The position numbers were made by a program, and so were the translations under genes. Shown here piece by piece: positions 30,332 to 39,512 of a DNA stretch of 64,000 bases. Source of the stretch: Leifsonia soli (GTDB lineage: Bacteria; Actinomycetota; Actinomycetes; Actinomycetales; Microbacteriaceae); NCBI RefSeq assembly GCF_013408745.1, contig NZ_JACCBJ010000001.1, positions 186,001-250,000 of the forward strand, read 5' to 3'. The notes under the pieces were generated by a model. That model was given only the letters and a program-made list of their open reading frames with translations, was not told the DNA's origin and searched no databases. Positions within the stretch are counted from its first letter, which is position 1, and every line of letters starts with the position of its first letter.

Positions 30332-30621
30332 GCGTCCACTCGTGACGAATGGGCGCGACTGGTGACGAATGGGCGCGATTCGTGACGAATGGACGCCACG
30401 CGTGACGAATCGTACCGAGGTGCTGCTGCGCATCCGCTCGTTCCATGCGAGCGTGCACTGAGCGCCCATTCGTGACGAATGGGCGCGATTCGTGGCGAAT
30501 GGGCGCGATTCGTGACGAATGCGCGAGCCTGACGAATGCGTGAGCCTGACGAACGGGCGCGATTCGTGACGAATGGGCGCGATTCGTGGCGAATGGGCGC
30601 GATTCGTGACGAATGCGCGAG
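30284..30621. repeat. nested tandem-repeat block including a copy of the rsrA 3' end
   Basis: The 300 bases after rsrA hold no gene. Twelve copies of a GTGACGAAT-like unit recur, mostly every 20 bases (starting near 30341, 30361, 30381, 30401, 30471, 30491, 30511, 30565, 30585 and 30605). The rsrA tail from 30284 onward recurs from 30414 (offset 130), including its TGA and the start of the array, with a few mismatches. Within the array, 30468-30527 and 30562-30621 are identical over 60 bases. Many units are palindromes of the form ATTCGT-G-ACGAAT. The block looks like repeated slippage or unequal exchange. Confidence 0.85.
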
Positions 30622-30631
30622 GGTGACGGCG

Positions 30632-31414
30632 CTAGGCGCCGCCGCCTGTTCCGACCTCGTGGAGGAAGAACAGGCCGCCCAGCGGGTCGGTGACCTGCGC
30701 GAAGCGGCCGAACTCGCTGTCCCAGGGATCGCGGATGACGGTTCCGCCCAGGTCGATCACACGCTGTGACGCCGCTGCGGCGTCGGCGACCCCGAAGTAG
30801 ACGACCCAGTGCGACGGGACGCCCTCCGGCAGCATGCCGTTCGCGTCGTACACGCCGCCCGCCGGCGCATCCGGGTCGCCGAAGGTGACGTACCGGAAGT
30901 CGGCGGTGTCGCCCAGGACCTGGGTCCTCCAGCCGAACACGCGGGTGTAGAAGTCGACCTGCACCGCGTAGTTGCGCGCGTACAGCTCGTGCCAGGCCAG
31001 GCCGCCCACCGCGGCGACCAGTTCGTAGCCGCGGTGCTGCTCCGGCTCCCAGAGACCGACGACGGCCCCGCCCGGATCGGCGATCACGGCGAGCCGGCCC
31101 TGGTCGCCGACCGTCATCGTCGGCGCGATCACCTGGGCGCCGTTGTCCAGCGCGGCCTTCTCGGCCGCGTCCGCATCCTCGACGAGCAGATGGGTGAGCC
31201 AGGTGTTCGCCTGGGCGTCGCCCATCCGCGGGCCGAGGCCGGCCACCCTCCGGCCGTCGCGGCGGAAGGTCACGTAGCCGCCGTACTCCTCGCCGGCGGT
31301 CTCGGCCGTCCAGCCGAACAGGGCCGTGTAGAACTCGGTCGCGCGCGGGACATCGGAGGAGGTGTAGTCGACCCAGCAGGGCTCGCCGAGGCGGTGGGTG
31401 GTGACGACGGTCAT
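30632..31414 (-). CDS. two-domain VOC (glyoxalase/bleomycin-resistance-like) protein
   Basis: 260 residues forming two tandem VOC modules (about 5-125 and 130-255), each with the beta-alpha-beta-beta-beta fold; key starts are PCWVDYTSSDVPRATEFYTALFGW and AWHELYARNYAVQVDFYTRVFGW. Tandem VOC proteins of this type resemble CFP30/CFP32-like antigens and hydroxylase- or lyase-related proteins; the substrate is unknown. TATGGT ends six bases before the ATG, with no good ribosome-binding site, so the mRNA may be leaderless. Confidence 0.88.
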   Translation of the reverse strand: MTVVTTHRLGEPCWVDYTSSDVPRATEFYTALFGWTAETAGEEYGGYVTFRRDGRRVAGLGPRMGDAQANTWLTHLLVEDADAAEKAALDNGAQVIAPTMTVGDQGRLAVIADPGGAVVGLWEPEQHRGYELVAAVGGLAWHELYARNYAVQVDFYTRVFGWRTQVLGDTADFRYVTFGDPDAPAGGVYDANGMLPEGVPSHWVVYFGVADAAAASQRVIDLGGTVIRDPWDSEFGRFAQVTDPLGGLFFLHEVGTGGGA

Positions 31415-31420
31415 GGGCTC

Positions 31421-31426
31421 ACCATA
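31421..31426 (-). promoter_or_regulatory. -10 element (TATGGT) of the two-domain VOC gene
   Basis: TATGGT on the minus strand ends six bases before the ATG, the spacing of a leaderless start. Confidence 0.45.
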
Positions 31427-31489
31427 CGCCGCGGTCCGCCGGGCGTGCCAGCCGCACCAGGGGTCTGTCCGGGAGCGGCATCGGGTCGC

Positions 31490-31495
31490 TAGCGT
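31490..31495 (+). promoter_or_regulatory. -10 element (TAGCGT) of the FGE gene
   Basis: TAGCGT ends six bases before the ATG. The only purine-rich stretch (GAGG) lies two bases from the start codon, so a leaderless transcript is more likely. Confidence 0.5.
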
Positions 31496-31501
31496 GAGGC
31501 C

Positions 31502-32407
31502 ATGGACGACATGGTGGCCCTTCCGGGCGGACGGTTCCGGATGGGCTCCGCCGAGTTCTTCCCGGACGAGCAGCCCGTGCACGAACGCACGGTGGCCGCC
31601 TTCCGCATCGACCGGTTCGAGGTGACGAACGCCGACTTCGCGGCGTTCGTGGCGGACACCGGCCACGTGACCGTCGCCGAGCGTCCGCTCGACCCGGCCG
31701 AGTTCCCGGAACTGCCCGACGACGACCTCCTTCCCGGAGCCCTCGTGTTCACGGCCACGGACGGTCCGGTCGACCTCACCGACTGGCGGCAGTGGTGGCG
31801 GTGGCAGCCGGGGGCCGACTGGCGGCATCCCGAGGGCCCCGCATCGGACATCGACGCCCGGATGGACCGGCCCGTCGTCCAGGTCGCGTACGCGGACGCC
31901 ACGGCGTATGCGGAATGGGCGGGGAAGCGCCTCCCGACCGAAGCCGAGCACGAGTACGCGGCACGCGGCGGAGTCGACGGTGCGCGTTTCGCCTGGGGCG
32001 ACGAGGCCTATCCCGGCGGAGAGCCGCAGGCGAACTCGTGGATCGGGCCCTTCCCGTACGAGAACCGGGGTCGCTTCGGCGCGACGCCCGCGCCCGTCGG
32101 TTCGTACCCGGCGAACGGGTACGGACTGTACGACCTGATCGGAAATGTCTGGGAGTGGACGAGCGACTACTACGCACCGCGCCACATCGTGCCGGGCCAG
32201 CGGGCGCCGGAGGTCGGCGGGCGGGTGAACCTGCTGGGTGCGAGCAGCGCGGAACCCGGCTCGGACATCCCGCGCCGGGTCTTGAAGGGCGGCTCGTACC
32301 TGTGCAGCCCCGAGTACTGCCTGCGCTTCCGTCCAGCGGCGCGCTCACCGCAGGCGGAGGACAGCGCGACGACGCACATCGGTTTCCGCTGCGCCGCCGA
32401 CGCCTGA
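31502..32407 (+). CDS. formylglycine-generating enzyme (SUMF1 family)
   Basis: 301 residues, full length for bacterial FGE. It opens with MVALPGGRFRMGSAEFFPDEQPVHE and ends with the catalytic segment GGSYLCSPEYCLRFRPAAR; Cys268 and Cys273 match the two active-site cysteines that bind Cu(I). FGE oxidises a Cys in the CxPxR motif of sulfatases to formylglycine, which activates them. No sulfatase lies in this window, so its client is elsewhere. The dedicated double-Cys motif distinguishes it from SUMF-domain relatives such as EgtB. Confidence 0.93.
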   Translation: MDDMVALPGGRFRMGSAEFFPDEQPVHERTVAAFRIDRFEVTNADFAAFVADTGHVTVAERPLDPAEFPELPDDDLLPGALVFTATDGPVDLTDWRQWWRWQPGADWRHPEGPASDIDARMDRPVVQVAYADATAYAEWAGKRLPTEAEHEYAARGGVDGARFAWGDEAYPGGEPQANSWIGPFPYENRGRFGATPAPVGSYPANGYGLYDLIGNVWEWTSDYYAPRHIVPGQRAPEVGGRVNLLGASSAEPGSDIPRRVLKGGSYLCSPEYCLRFRPAARSPQAEDSATTHIGFRCAADA

Positions 32408-32422
32408 GCCGCGGGCGGAATG

Positions 32423-32459
32423 ACGGGAGCCCCGATCCTGTTCGGACCGGGGCTCCCGT
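32423..32459. terminator. 12-bp hairpin between FGE and kgd
   Basis: Arms 32423-32434 and 32448-32459 (ACGGGAGCCCCG and its complement) pair perfectly around a 13-base loop between convergent FGE and kgd genes. Likely a bidirectional terminator. Confidence 0.75.
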
Positions 32460-32473
32460 GATTCTGTCGCGGA

Positions 32474-35400
32474 CTACAGCGTGAGCGCCCGCTGGATCAG
32501 CACCTGCTGCTCCTGCGCGTGACGCTTCGCGGAACCCGCGGCGGGCGACGCCGACGGCGGGCGCGACACCACACCGAGCGGGCGCGGGCCCAGCTTCGAC
32601 GTCTCGAGGATCATGAACGGCCACGCGCCCTGGTTCTCCGGCTCGTCCTGCACCCACACCAGCTCGGCGTTGGGATAGGAGTCCACGACCGCCTTCAGCT
32701 CGGCGGCAGGGAGCGGGTAGTACTGCTCGACCCGCACGAGCGCGATCTCGGGGTTGGGGTTCTTCTCGAGCTCGTTGAGGAGGTCGTAGTAGAGCTTGCC
32801 GGCCATCAGCAGCACCCGCTTCACGGAACCCTTGTCGGCGATGCGCGCATCGTCGATCACCGGCTCGAAGCGGCCGTTCGTGAAGTCCTCGACGTTGCTC
32901 GCGGCTCCGCGCAGTCGCAGCATCGCCTTCGGGGTGAAGACGATGAGCGGACGGCGCGGGCGGGCGTAGGCCTGGCGGCGCAGCAGGTGGAAGTACGACG
33001 CCGGTGTGGACGGGCGTGCGACGGTCATGTTGTTCTCGGCGCACATCTGCAGGTACCGCTCGATGCGGGCACTGGAGTGGTCCGGCCCCTGACCTTCGTA
33101 GCCGTGGGGGAGGAGCAGCACCAGCGACGAGCGCTGGCCCCACTTCTGCTCTGCGGACGAGATGAACTCGTCGATGATCGTCTGGGCGCCGTTGGCGAAG
33201 TCGCCGAACTGCGCCTCCCACAGCACCAGCGCGTCCGCGCGCTCGACGGAGTAGCCGTACTCGAAGCCCATGGCGGCGTACTCGCTGAGGAGCGAGTCGT
33301 AGATCCAGAACTTCGCCTGGTTGTCGCTGAGGTTCGCGAGCGGCAGCCACTCCTGGCCGTTGACCCGGTCGTGCAGCACCGCATGGCGCTGCACGAACGT
33401 GCCGCGGCGCGCATCCTGGCCGGCGAGGCGCACCGGTGTGCCCTCCACCAGGAGCGAGCCGAGCGCGAGCAGCTCGCCGAAGCCCCAGTCGATGCCGCCG
33501 TTGCGGCTCATCTCGCTGCGCTTGTTGAGCAGCTGCTGCAGCTTCGGGTGGACGGTGAAGCCGGCGGGCGGGTTGTTGAACGCGTCGCCGATCATGCCGA
33601 TGACCTGTGCGCTGACCGCGGTCGTCTCGGGCTCGCCCACGTTGTCGTCCTCGGTGGCCGTCTGCGCGAGGTCGCCGGAGCCGTCGGCGTCCAGAACGGG
33701 CGTCGAGTTGGTCTGAGCCGCGTGCGTCTCCATGAACGCGCGCTCCAGGCGGTCCTGGAAGTCGCGGTGCGCCTGCTCGTACTCCTCCTCGGTGATGTCG
33801 CCGCGGCCGACGAGCGCCTCGGTGTAGAGGCGTCGCACCGAGCGCTTCGCCTCGATGAGGCTGTACATCAGCGGCTGGGTCATCGAGGGGTCGTCGCCCT
33901 CGTTGTGCCCGCGGCGGCGGTAGCAGACGAGGTCGATGACGACGTCGCGCTTGAACTCCTGCCGGTAGGCGAAGGCGAGCTCCGCGACGCGGACGACGGC
34001 CTCGGGGTCGTCGCCGTTCACGTGGAAGATCGGCGCCTGGATGGTCTTGGCCACGTCGGTGGAGTACACCGAGCTGCGGGCCTCGCCGGGAGGGGTGGTG
34101 AAGCCGACCTGGTTGTTGATGTTGACGTGAATCGTGCCGCCGGTCTTGTAGGCGCGCAGCTGCGACATCTGCATCGTCTCGACCACGACGCCCTGACCGG
34201 CCATCGCCGCGTCGCCGTGGATCAGGATCGGCAGGGTGGGGAACGTTCCGGCCGGGCGGCGGTCCTGCTTGGCGCGGACGATGCCCTCCAGGACGCCGTC
34301 GACGGCCTCCAGGTGGGAGGGGTTCGCGGCCAGGTAGACCGGGATCTCCTCGCCGCCCGCTCCCTTGAAGGTGCCCTCGGTGCCGAGGTGGTACTTGACG
34401 TCGCCGGAGCCCTGCACGGTGCGCGGGTCCTGCGTCCCCTCGAACTCGCGGAAGATCTGGCCGTACGTCTTGCCCGCGATGTTGGTCAGGACGTTGAGGC
34501 GGCCGCGGTGCGCCATGCCGATGGCGACCTCGTCCATGCCGGCCTCCGCCGCGCCCTGCAGGATGGAGTCGAGCAGCGCGATCGTGGACTCGCCGCCCTC
34601 CAGGCTGAAGCGCTTCTGGCCGACGTACTTGGTCTGCAAGAAGGTCTCGAACGCCTCGGCCTCGTTGAGCTTGCCGAGGATGCGAAGCTGCTCGTCGTGG
34701 GTCGGCTTCTCGTAGGGCCGCTCCAGCTTGTCCTGGAACCACTTGCGCTGGGCCGGGTCCTGGATGTGCATGTACTCGATGCCGACGGTGCGGCAGTACG
34801 AGTCGCGCAGGACACCGAGGATGTCGCGCAGCTTCATCTTCCGCTTGTCCCCGCCGAACTGGCCGGTGACGAACTCGCGGTCGAGGTCCCAGAAGGTGAG
34901 GCCGTGGCTCTCGATCTCGAGGTCCGGGTGCGACCGCTGCTTGTACTCCAGCGGGTCGATGTCGGCCATGAGGTGGCCGCGAACGCGGAACGAGTTGATC
35001 AGCTCCTGCACGCGGGCGGTCTTGTCGACGGCGCTGGCCAGGTCGACGCTGATGTCCGGGTTCCAGTGGATCGGCACGTAGGGGATGCGCAGCTCGGCGA
35101 AGATGTCCTCGTAGAAGCTGCGCTTGCCGATCAGCATCTCGTGCACGATCTTGAGGAACTCACCAGAACCGGCGCCCTGGATGACGCGGTGGTCGTAGGT
35201 GCTCGTCAGCGTGATCGTCTTGCCGATCGCGAGTCCGGCGAGGGTCTTCTCGCTGGAGCCCTGGAACTCGGCCGGGTACTCGAGGGCGCCGGCGCCGATG
35301 ATGCAGCCCTGGCCCTTCATCAGGCGCGGGACCGAGTGGACGGTGCCGATGCCGCCCGGGTTGGTGAGCGAGATCGTCGTCCCGGCGAAGTCGCCGGCGG

Positions 35401-36340
35401 CGAGCTTGTTGTTTCGGGCCTTGGCGACGAGCTCCTCGTAGGCGGCGAGGTACTCGCCGAAGCGCATGGTGTCGGCGCGCTTGATGCTGGGGACGAGCAG
35501 AGCGCGGGTGCCGTCGGGCTTCGGGATGTCGATCGCGATGCCGAGGTTGATGTGGGCCGGGGCCACCACCGAGGGCTTGCCGTCGACCTCTTCGTAGTAG
35601 ACGTTCTGGCTCGGGAACTCCTTGAGCGCCTGGATGAGCGCCCAGCCGATGAGGTGCGTGAACGAGACCTTGCCGCCGCGCGCGCGCTTCAGGTGGTTGT
35701 TGATGACGATGCGGTTGTCGATCATCAGCTTGGCCGGGATGGTGCGGACGCTGGTCGCGGTCGGGACGGTGAGCGACGCGTCCATGTTGGTGGCGAGTGT
35801 CTTGGACATACCGCGGAGCGGCGTGACCTTGTCCTCTTCCGTCGCCTCGAGGGTCGCGTTGGGGGCGGTCACCGGCGCGTCAGCCGGAACCGGCTGCGGC
35901 TTGGCCGCCACCGAAGTGGTGCGGGCGACGGGCTGCTGGCCGATCACCGGGATGGGAGTCGTGACGGGCTTCGGCTCGTTCGGGTGCGGGGCGGGCGCTC
36001 CGCCCGCCGGGGGAGCCGGTGTCGACGGCTCGGACGGGCTGGGCGCCGTCGGCTCCGCCGGGCTCGGGACGGAGGGTTCGGCCGGGCTGGGGACCGTCGG
36101 CTCCGACGGGGCCGGCACGCCGGGCTCCGACGGGGTCTCGGTGGGGGTCTCACCCGGCGACGGGATCGACTCGTCCTTCACCGCCGGATGGTAGTTCTCG
36201 AGGATGGGCCACCACGACCTGTCGACCGAGTTCTTGTCGTGCACGAACTGCTCGTACAGCTCGTCCACCAGCCATTCGTTGGCTCCGAATTCGCCCGCGG
36301 CGCCGTCTTCGGTCCCTACTCCGGTCAATTGGCTCGACAC
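32474..36340 (-). CDS. kgd: multifunctional 2-oxoglutarate decarboxylase / dehydrogenase E1-E2 (Kgd/OdhA)
   Basis: 1288 residues from a GTG (VSSQLTGV). Order: short N-terminal helix region with [12 protein letters not shown] (needed for complex assembly), a Pro/Ser/Glu linker with five octapeptide repeats at about 71-110, an E2-type acyltransferase domain ([14 protein letters not shown] motif) without a lipoyl domain, and a complete thiamine-diphosphate E1 part ([25 protein letters not shown]). This fused E1-E2 form is specific to actinobacteria and feeds the TCA cycle at 2-oxoglutarate. The usual regulator GarA is not in the window. Divergent from guaB1. Confidence 0.96.
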   Translation of the reverse strand: MSSQLTGVGTEDGAAGEFGANEWLVDELYEQFVHDKNSVDRSWWPILENYHPAVKDESIPSPGETPTETPSEPGVPAPSEPTVPSPAEPSVPSPAEPTAPSPSEPSTPAPPAGGAPAPHPNEPKPVTTPIPVIGQQPVARTTSVAAKPQPVPADAPVTAPNATLEATEEDKVTPLRGMSKTLATNMDASLTVPTATSVRTIPAKLMIDNRIVINNHLKRARGGKVSFTHLIGWALIQALKEFPSQNVYYEEVDGKPSVVAPAHINLGIAIDIPKPDGTRALLVPSIKRADTMRFGEYLAAYEELVAKARNNKLAAGDFAGTTISLTNPGGIGTVHSVPRLMKGQGCIIGAGALEYPAEFQGSSEKTLAGLAIGKTITLTSTYDHRVIQGAGSGEFLKIVHEMLIGKRSFYEDIFAELRIPYVPIHWNPDISVDLASAVDKTARVQELINSFRVRGHLMADIDPLEYKQRSHPDLEIESHGLTFWDLDREFVTGQFGGDKRKMKLRDILGVLRDSYCRTVGIEYMHIQDPAQRKWFQDKLERPYEKPTHDEQLRILGKLNEAEAFETFLQTKYVGQKRFSLEGGESTIALLDSILQGAAEAGMDEVAIGMAHRGRLNVLTNIAGKTYGQIFREFEGTQDPRTVQGSGDVKYHLGTEGTFKGAGGEEIPVYLAANPSHLEAVDGVLEGIVRAKQDRRPAGTFPTLPILIHGDAAMAGQGVVVETMQMSQLRAYKTGGTIHVNINNQVGFTTPPGEARSSVYSTDVAKTIQAPIFHVNGDDPEAVVRVAELAFAYRQEFKRDVVIDLVCYRRRGHNEGDDPSMTQPLMYSLIEAKRSVRRLYTEALVGRGDITEEEYEQAHRDFQDRLERAFMETHAAQTNSTPVLDADGSGDLAQTATEDDNVGEPETTAVSAQVIGMIGDAFNNPPAGFTVHPKLQQLLNKRSEMSRNGGIDWGFGELLALGSLLVEGTPVRLAGQDARRGTFVQRHAVLHDRVNGQEWLPLANLSDNQAKFWIYDSLLSEYAAMGFEYGYSVERADALVLWEAQFGDFANGAQTIIDEFISSAEQKWGQRSSLVLLLPHGYEGQGPDHSSARIERYLQMCAENNMTVARPSTPASYFHLLRRQAYARPRRPLIVFTPKAMLRLRGAASNVEDFTNGRFEPVIDDARIADKGSVKRVLLMAGKLYYDLLNELEKNPNPEIALVRVEQYYPLPAAELKAVVDSYPNAELVWVQDEPENQGAWPFMILETSKLGPRPLGVVSRPPSASPAAGSAKRHAQEQQVLIQRALTL
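36011..36130 (-). repeat. 24-bp tandem repeat encoding octapeptides in the Kgd linker
   Basis: Five imperfect copies of a 24-base unit encode [S/A]EPxxP[S/A]P ([40 protein letters not shown]). The copies keep frame, so length changes alter only linker length. Confidence 0.85.
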
Positions 36341-36462
36341 AGCCGATCGCCCACTCTCTCCATCGATTCGTCGTGACCGGGCGGCCTGTCACCGCCCGCT
36401 TCCATCCGATCCTCAAGCCTAATCCCATCGGTGCTCGCGTGCGGGCGCTCAGCCGAGCGGGA

Positions 36463-36468
36463 TAGCGT
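36463..36468 (+). promoter_or_regulatory. -10 element (TAGCGT) of guaB1
   Basis: TAGCGT ends seven bases before the guaB1 ATG, with TATTCCC between, so no Shine-Dalgarno sequence is possible and a leaderless mRNA is likely. Confidence 0.5.
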
Positions 36469-36475
36469 TATTCCC

Positions 36476-37915
36476 ATGCAGTTCTATGGAACATCGCCGC
36501 GCCACGATCTCACCTACTCCGATGTGTTCCTCGTGCCGTCGCGGTCGAACGTCACGAGCCGTCTCGACGTGTCCCTCGCCCCCAACGACGGCACCGGCGC
36601 GACCATCCCGATCGTGTCCGCGAACATGAACTCGGTGACAGGCAAGCGGCTCGCCGCGACGCTGGCCCGCCGCGGCGGTCTCGGCGTCCTCCCGCAGGAC
36701 ATGCACCTGCAGGACCTCGACGACGCGATCCGCTGGGTCAAGGCTCAGCCGGTGATGTACGACACCCCGTACGAGGCGCACCCCGACGAGAGCGTCGCCG
36801 ACGTGCTCCGCCGCATCCCGGCGGTCGAAGGACACGGGATTGTGGTCACGAATGCGGACGGCGCGTACCTCGGCTGCCTCGCGGCCGTCCAGCTCGGCTC
36901 TGCGCTCGCGGACGCGCGGGTCGGCGACCTGCTGCACGGCGCGCTGACCTCGCTCGACGCCGAGGACCTCTCGGACGGGCGTCAGGCCTTCCAGGTGATG
37001 GATGCTGCCGGCATCGACTTCGCGCCGGTGCTCGACCACGGTCGCGTCGTCGGCACCCTGTCGAAGCGCAGTGCCCTCCGCTCCACGATCTACACGCCCG
37101 CACTGGATGCGCACGGCCGGCTCCGCGTCGCCGCGGCCGTCGGGATCAACGGCGATGTCGCGGGCAAGGCGAAGGCGCTCGCGGCAGCGGGCGTCGACGT
37201 GCTCGTCATCGACACCGCGCACGGCGACCAGGACGGCATGGTCCGCGCTATCCGCACGGTCAAGGAGCTGGGCCTCGGGCTGCCCATCGTGGCGGGCAAC
37301 GTCGTCACCGAGCAGGCCGTCCGCGACCTGGTCGCGGCGGGCGCCGACATCCTCAAGGTCGGCGTCGGCCCCGGCGCCATGTGCACGACGCGCATGATGA
37401 CCGCGGTCGGCCGCCCGCAGTTCTCCGCAGTGCTCGAGACCAGCGCGGCCGCACGGGAGCTCGGGGCGCACGTCTGGGCGGACGGCGGTGTGCGCTATCC
37501 CCGCGACGTCGCGCTCGCGCTCGCCGCGGGCGGTGCGTCCGTCATGATCGGCTCCTGGTTCGCCGGCACGATCGAGGCGCCCGGCACTCTCGACCGGGAC
37601 GCGAACGGCGGCCTCTACAAGGAGAGCTGGGGCATGGCGTCCACCAAGGCGGTGAAGGGCCGCTTCGAGCGGCTCGACGCCTACGAGCTCGCCCGCAAGG
37701 AGCTCTTCGCCGAGGGCATCTCCAGCTCTCGCATCTACCTGGACCCGCTGCGGCCGTCGGTCGAGGATCTGCTCGACATGATCACGACCGGGGTGCGCAG
37801 CTCGTTCACCTACGCCGGCGCGCGCACCCTCGCCCAGTTCCACGAGCGAGCGCTCGTCGGCATCCAGTCCGCCGCCGGCTACGAGGAGGGCAAGGCGCTC
37901 CCCGTCAGCTGGTAG
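36476..37915 (+). CDS. guaB1: GuaB1-family IMPDH-related protein (probable GMP reductase)
   Basis: 479 residues. It opens MQFYGTSPRHDLTYSDVFLVPSRSNVTSR and has two CBS domains inserted into the barrel (about 95-210: MVYD, VVTNADGAYLG, FAPVLDHGRVVGTLSKRSALR). The active loop GVGPGAMCTTRMMTAVG carries the catalytic Cys, and the flap region near YKESWGMASTKAV follows. Actinobacterial GuaB1 proteins were long called IMP dehydrogenase-like; the mycobacterial enzyme acts as a GMP reductase, returning GMP to IMP, with the CBS domains sensing ATP and GTP. That role is inferred by family. A long palindrome lies just behind the gene. Confidence 0.9.
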   Translation: MQFYGTSPRHDLTYSDVFLVPSRSNVTSRLDVSLAPNDGTGATIPIVSANMNSVTGKRLAATLARRGGLGVLPQDMHLQDLDDAIRWVKAQPVMYDTPYEAHPDESVADVLRRIPAVEGHGIVVTNADGAYLGCLAAVQLGSALADARVGDLLHGALTSLDAEDLSDGRQAFQVMDAAGIDFAPVLDHGRVVGTLSKRSALRSTIYTPALDAHGRLRVAAAVGINGDVAGKAKALAAAGVDVLVIDTAHGDQDGMVRAIRTVKELGLGLPIVAGNVVTEQAVRDLVAAGADILKVGVGPGAMCTTRMMTAVGRPQFSAVLETSAAARELGAHVWADGGVRYPRDVALALAAGGASVMIGSWFAGTIEAPGTLDRDANGGLYKESWGMASTKAVKGRFERLDAYELARKELFAEGISSSRIYLDPLRPSVEDLLDMITTGVRSSFTYAGARTLAQFHERALVGIQSAAGYEEGKALPVSW

Positions 37916-37931
37916 CCCCCCGTCGCCCCCA

Positions 37932-37997
37932 CCGTCGAGTACGCACAAACTGCACGCCGAGCGGGTGTCCGGCGTGCAGTTTGTGCGTACTCGACGG
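37932..37997. repeat. REP-like palindrome A, 27-bp perfect stem
   Basis: Arms 37932-37958 and 37971-37997 are perfectly complementary over 27 bases, with a 12-base loop. The arm begins CCGTCGAGTACGCACAAACT. It lies between the convergent ends of guaB1 and the MFS gene, so it can act as a terminator for both. Palindrome B near 54.33 kb has the same arm apart from paired changes, so this is a copy of a repeated extragenic element. Confidence 0.9.
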
Positions 37998-38002
37998 AGG
38001 GG

Positions 38003-39436
38003 TCAGTTGGAGCGGGAGCGGACAAGTGCCGTGATCGCCGCTCCGACGACCGCGAGCACCGCGACGCCCAGGAACAGCAGGAGGAATCCGCCGGCGGCGG
38101 CGTCCGCCGCGCCGCTTCCCGCGTCCAGCAGTGCGGAGGTGCGGGCCGAAGCGATGCCGCCGAGGACGGCGAGGCCGAGCGCGCCGCCGATCTGCTGAGC
38201 GGTGTTGACCAGGCCGCTGGCAAGGCCGGACTCCGACTCCGGCACACCGCGCACGGCGAGCTGGGTGACCGTGACGAAGGAGGCACCCAGACCGAGACCG
38301 ATCACGATGCTCGGCAGGATGAACCCGGCGACGAATTTGGTGCTCCCGGCGAGGGCGAACCAGACGACCCCGGCGGCGAGCACGACGAGCGCACCGGCCA
38401 GCGTCGTGCGCAGCCCCGCCCGGGCGACCACGGCCGGGATCACGCCGGCGATCGCCACGAGTGCGACGGCGAGCGGCAGCTGGCTGAGTCCGGCCGCCAG
38501 AGCGTCCAGGTGCAGCACCTCCTGCAGGTAGACCGAGAGGGCGAAGAACAGCGCGACCGTGGCGCCGCCGACCAGCAGCATCACGATGTCGCCGGCCAGG
38601 GCGTCGCGATTGCGGAAGAAGGAGAACGGCAGCAGGGGGTGCGCGGTGCGGCGTTCGATCAGCACGAACGCGGTGAGAAGGACGACAGCGGCGGCAACGA
38701 GCCCCAGGACGATCGGGTTCGTCCAGCCGAGCGTGCCGCCCTCGCTGAGGGCGGCGACGGCCGCCGCGAGTCCGAGGGTCGCGGTCGCGGCTCCCGCCGC
38801 ATCCATCCGCTCGGCTCGTGCCGCCGGGTCGCGGCCGATGAGGAACGGGATGACCGCGAGCACGAGGATGCCGACGGGCACGTTCACGAAGAAGACGGCG
38901 GACCAGCCGAATGCTGCGGTGAGCACCCCGCCGAGCAGGACGCCCGCCGCGCTGCCCATTCCGGCCACAGCACCCCACAGGCCCAGGGCCTTCCCGCGCG
39001 CTTCGGCGTCGGGGAAGAGCTGCGTGAGGAGTGCCAGGGATGCGGGCGCCAGCAGGGCGGCGAACGCCCCCTGAACGGCTCGTGCACCCAGAAGCATGGT
39101 GCCGTTCGCTGCGAGACCGGCCGCGAGCGACGCCAGTGCGAAGCCGGCGACGCCGATGAGGAACACCCGGCGATGCCCGAACCGGTCCGCGAGACGTCCG
39201 CCCAGCAGAAGGAGACCGCCGAAGGGCAGGACGTAGGCCGTCACGACCCAGGCGAGCGCTGCGGTGTCGAGTCCGAGCGCGGTCCCGACGGTCGGGAGGG
39301 CGATGTTGACGATGGATGCGTCCAGCACCACGAGGAACTGTGCGAGGGCGAGAACGCTGAGCGCCCACCAGCGGTGCGTGCTGCGGGGGGTGGGAGCGGC
39401 GAGAGGTGCCGCTGCGGTGGCGAGAGGCGTTTCCAT
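38003..39436 (-). CDS. MFS drug-efflux transporter, DHA2 (14-helix) family
   Basis: 477 residues from ATG (METPLATAAAP) with AAAGGA eight bases upstream. The motif LDASIVNIALPTVG in the first helix and LGGRLADRFGHRR between helices 2 and 3 identify the 14-helix DHA2 branch (EmrB/QacA type), which exports lipophilic drugs and dyes with proton exchange. The 14 hydrophobic segments can be counted. An operator matching that of the adjacent TetR gene overlaps its upstream region, so it is probably repressed by that TetR protein, encoded 77 bases upstream on the same strand. Confidence 0.92.
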   Translation of the reverse strand: METPLATAAAPLAAPTPRSTHRWWALSVLALAQFLVVLDASIVNIALPTVGTALGLDTAALAWVVTAYVLPFGGLLLLGGRLADRFGHRRVFLIGVAGFALASLAAGLAANGTMLLGARAVQGAFAALLAPASLALLTQLFPDAEARGKALGLWGAVAGMGSAAGVLLGGVLTAAFGWSAVFFVNVPVGILVLAVIPFLIGRDPAARAERMDAAGAATATLGLAAAVAALSEGGTLGWTNPIVLGLVAAAVVLLTAFVLIERRTAHPLLPFSFFRNRDALAGDIVMLLVGGATVALFFALSVYLQEVLHLDALAAGLSQLPLAVALVAIAGVIPAVVARAGLRTTLAGALVVLAAGVVWFALAGSTKFVAGFILPSIVIGLGLGASFVTVTQLAVRGVPESESGLASGLVNTAQQIGGALGLAVLGGIASARTSALLDAGSGAADAAAGGFLLLFLGVAVLAVVGAAITALVRSRSN

Positions 39437-39455
39437 GAGACTGTCCTTTCGTTGT

Positions 39456-39475
39456 GAGTGATCGATCAATCACTC
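39456..39475. promoter_or_regulatory. TetR operator copy 1 (GAGTGA-N8-TCACTC) upstream of the MFS gene
   Basis: A 20-base palindrome with half-sites GAGTGA and TCACTC separated by eight bases, 20 bases upstream of the MFS start. The same half-sites and spacing recur next to the tetR start. Confidence 0.75.
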
Positions 39476-39512
39476 TCGGGAGCCGGGTGATGGCGAGGGG
39501 AGGGAAGGGGGA

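Noticed and set aside
30113..30399. Small reading frames translated from the rsrA repeat block.
   Set aside because: They only translate repeated non-coding units in several frames and have no ribosome-binding sites.
30332..30631. CRISPR-like look of the repeats behind rsrA.
   Set aside because: The 20-bp period has no unique spacers, units drift in sequence, and there are no cas genes. It is a tandem array.
32519..36376. Very long open frame antisense to kgd (about 1285 codons).
   Set aside because: High-GC genes leave long open frames on the other strand. The translation is low-complexity (Leu/Glu/Arg/Asp/His/Gly), has no domain, and the kgd frame is complete and conserved.
37932..37997. 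Palindromes A/B as insertion-sequence ends.
   Set aside because: There is no transposase between or beside them, no target-site duplication, and each is one closed hairpin, not two separated ends.
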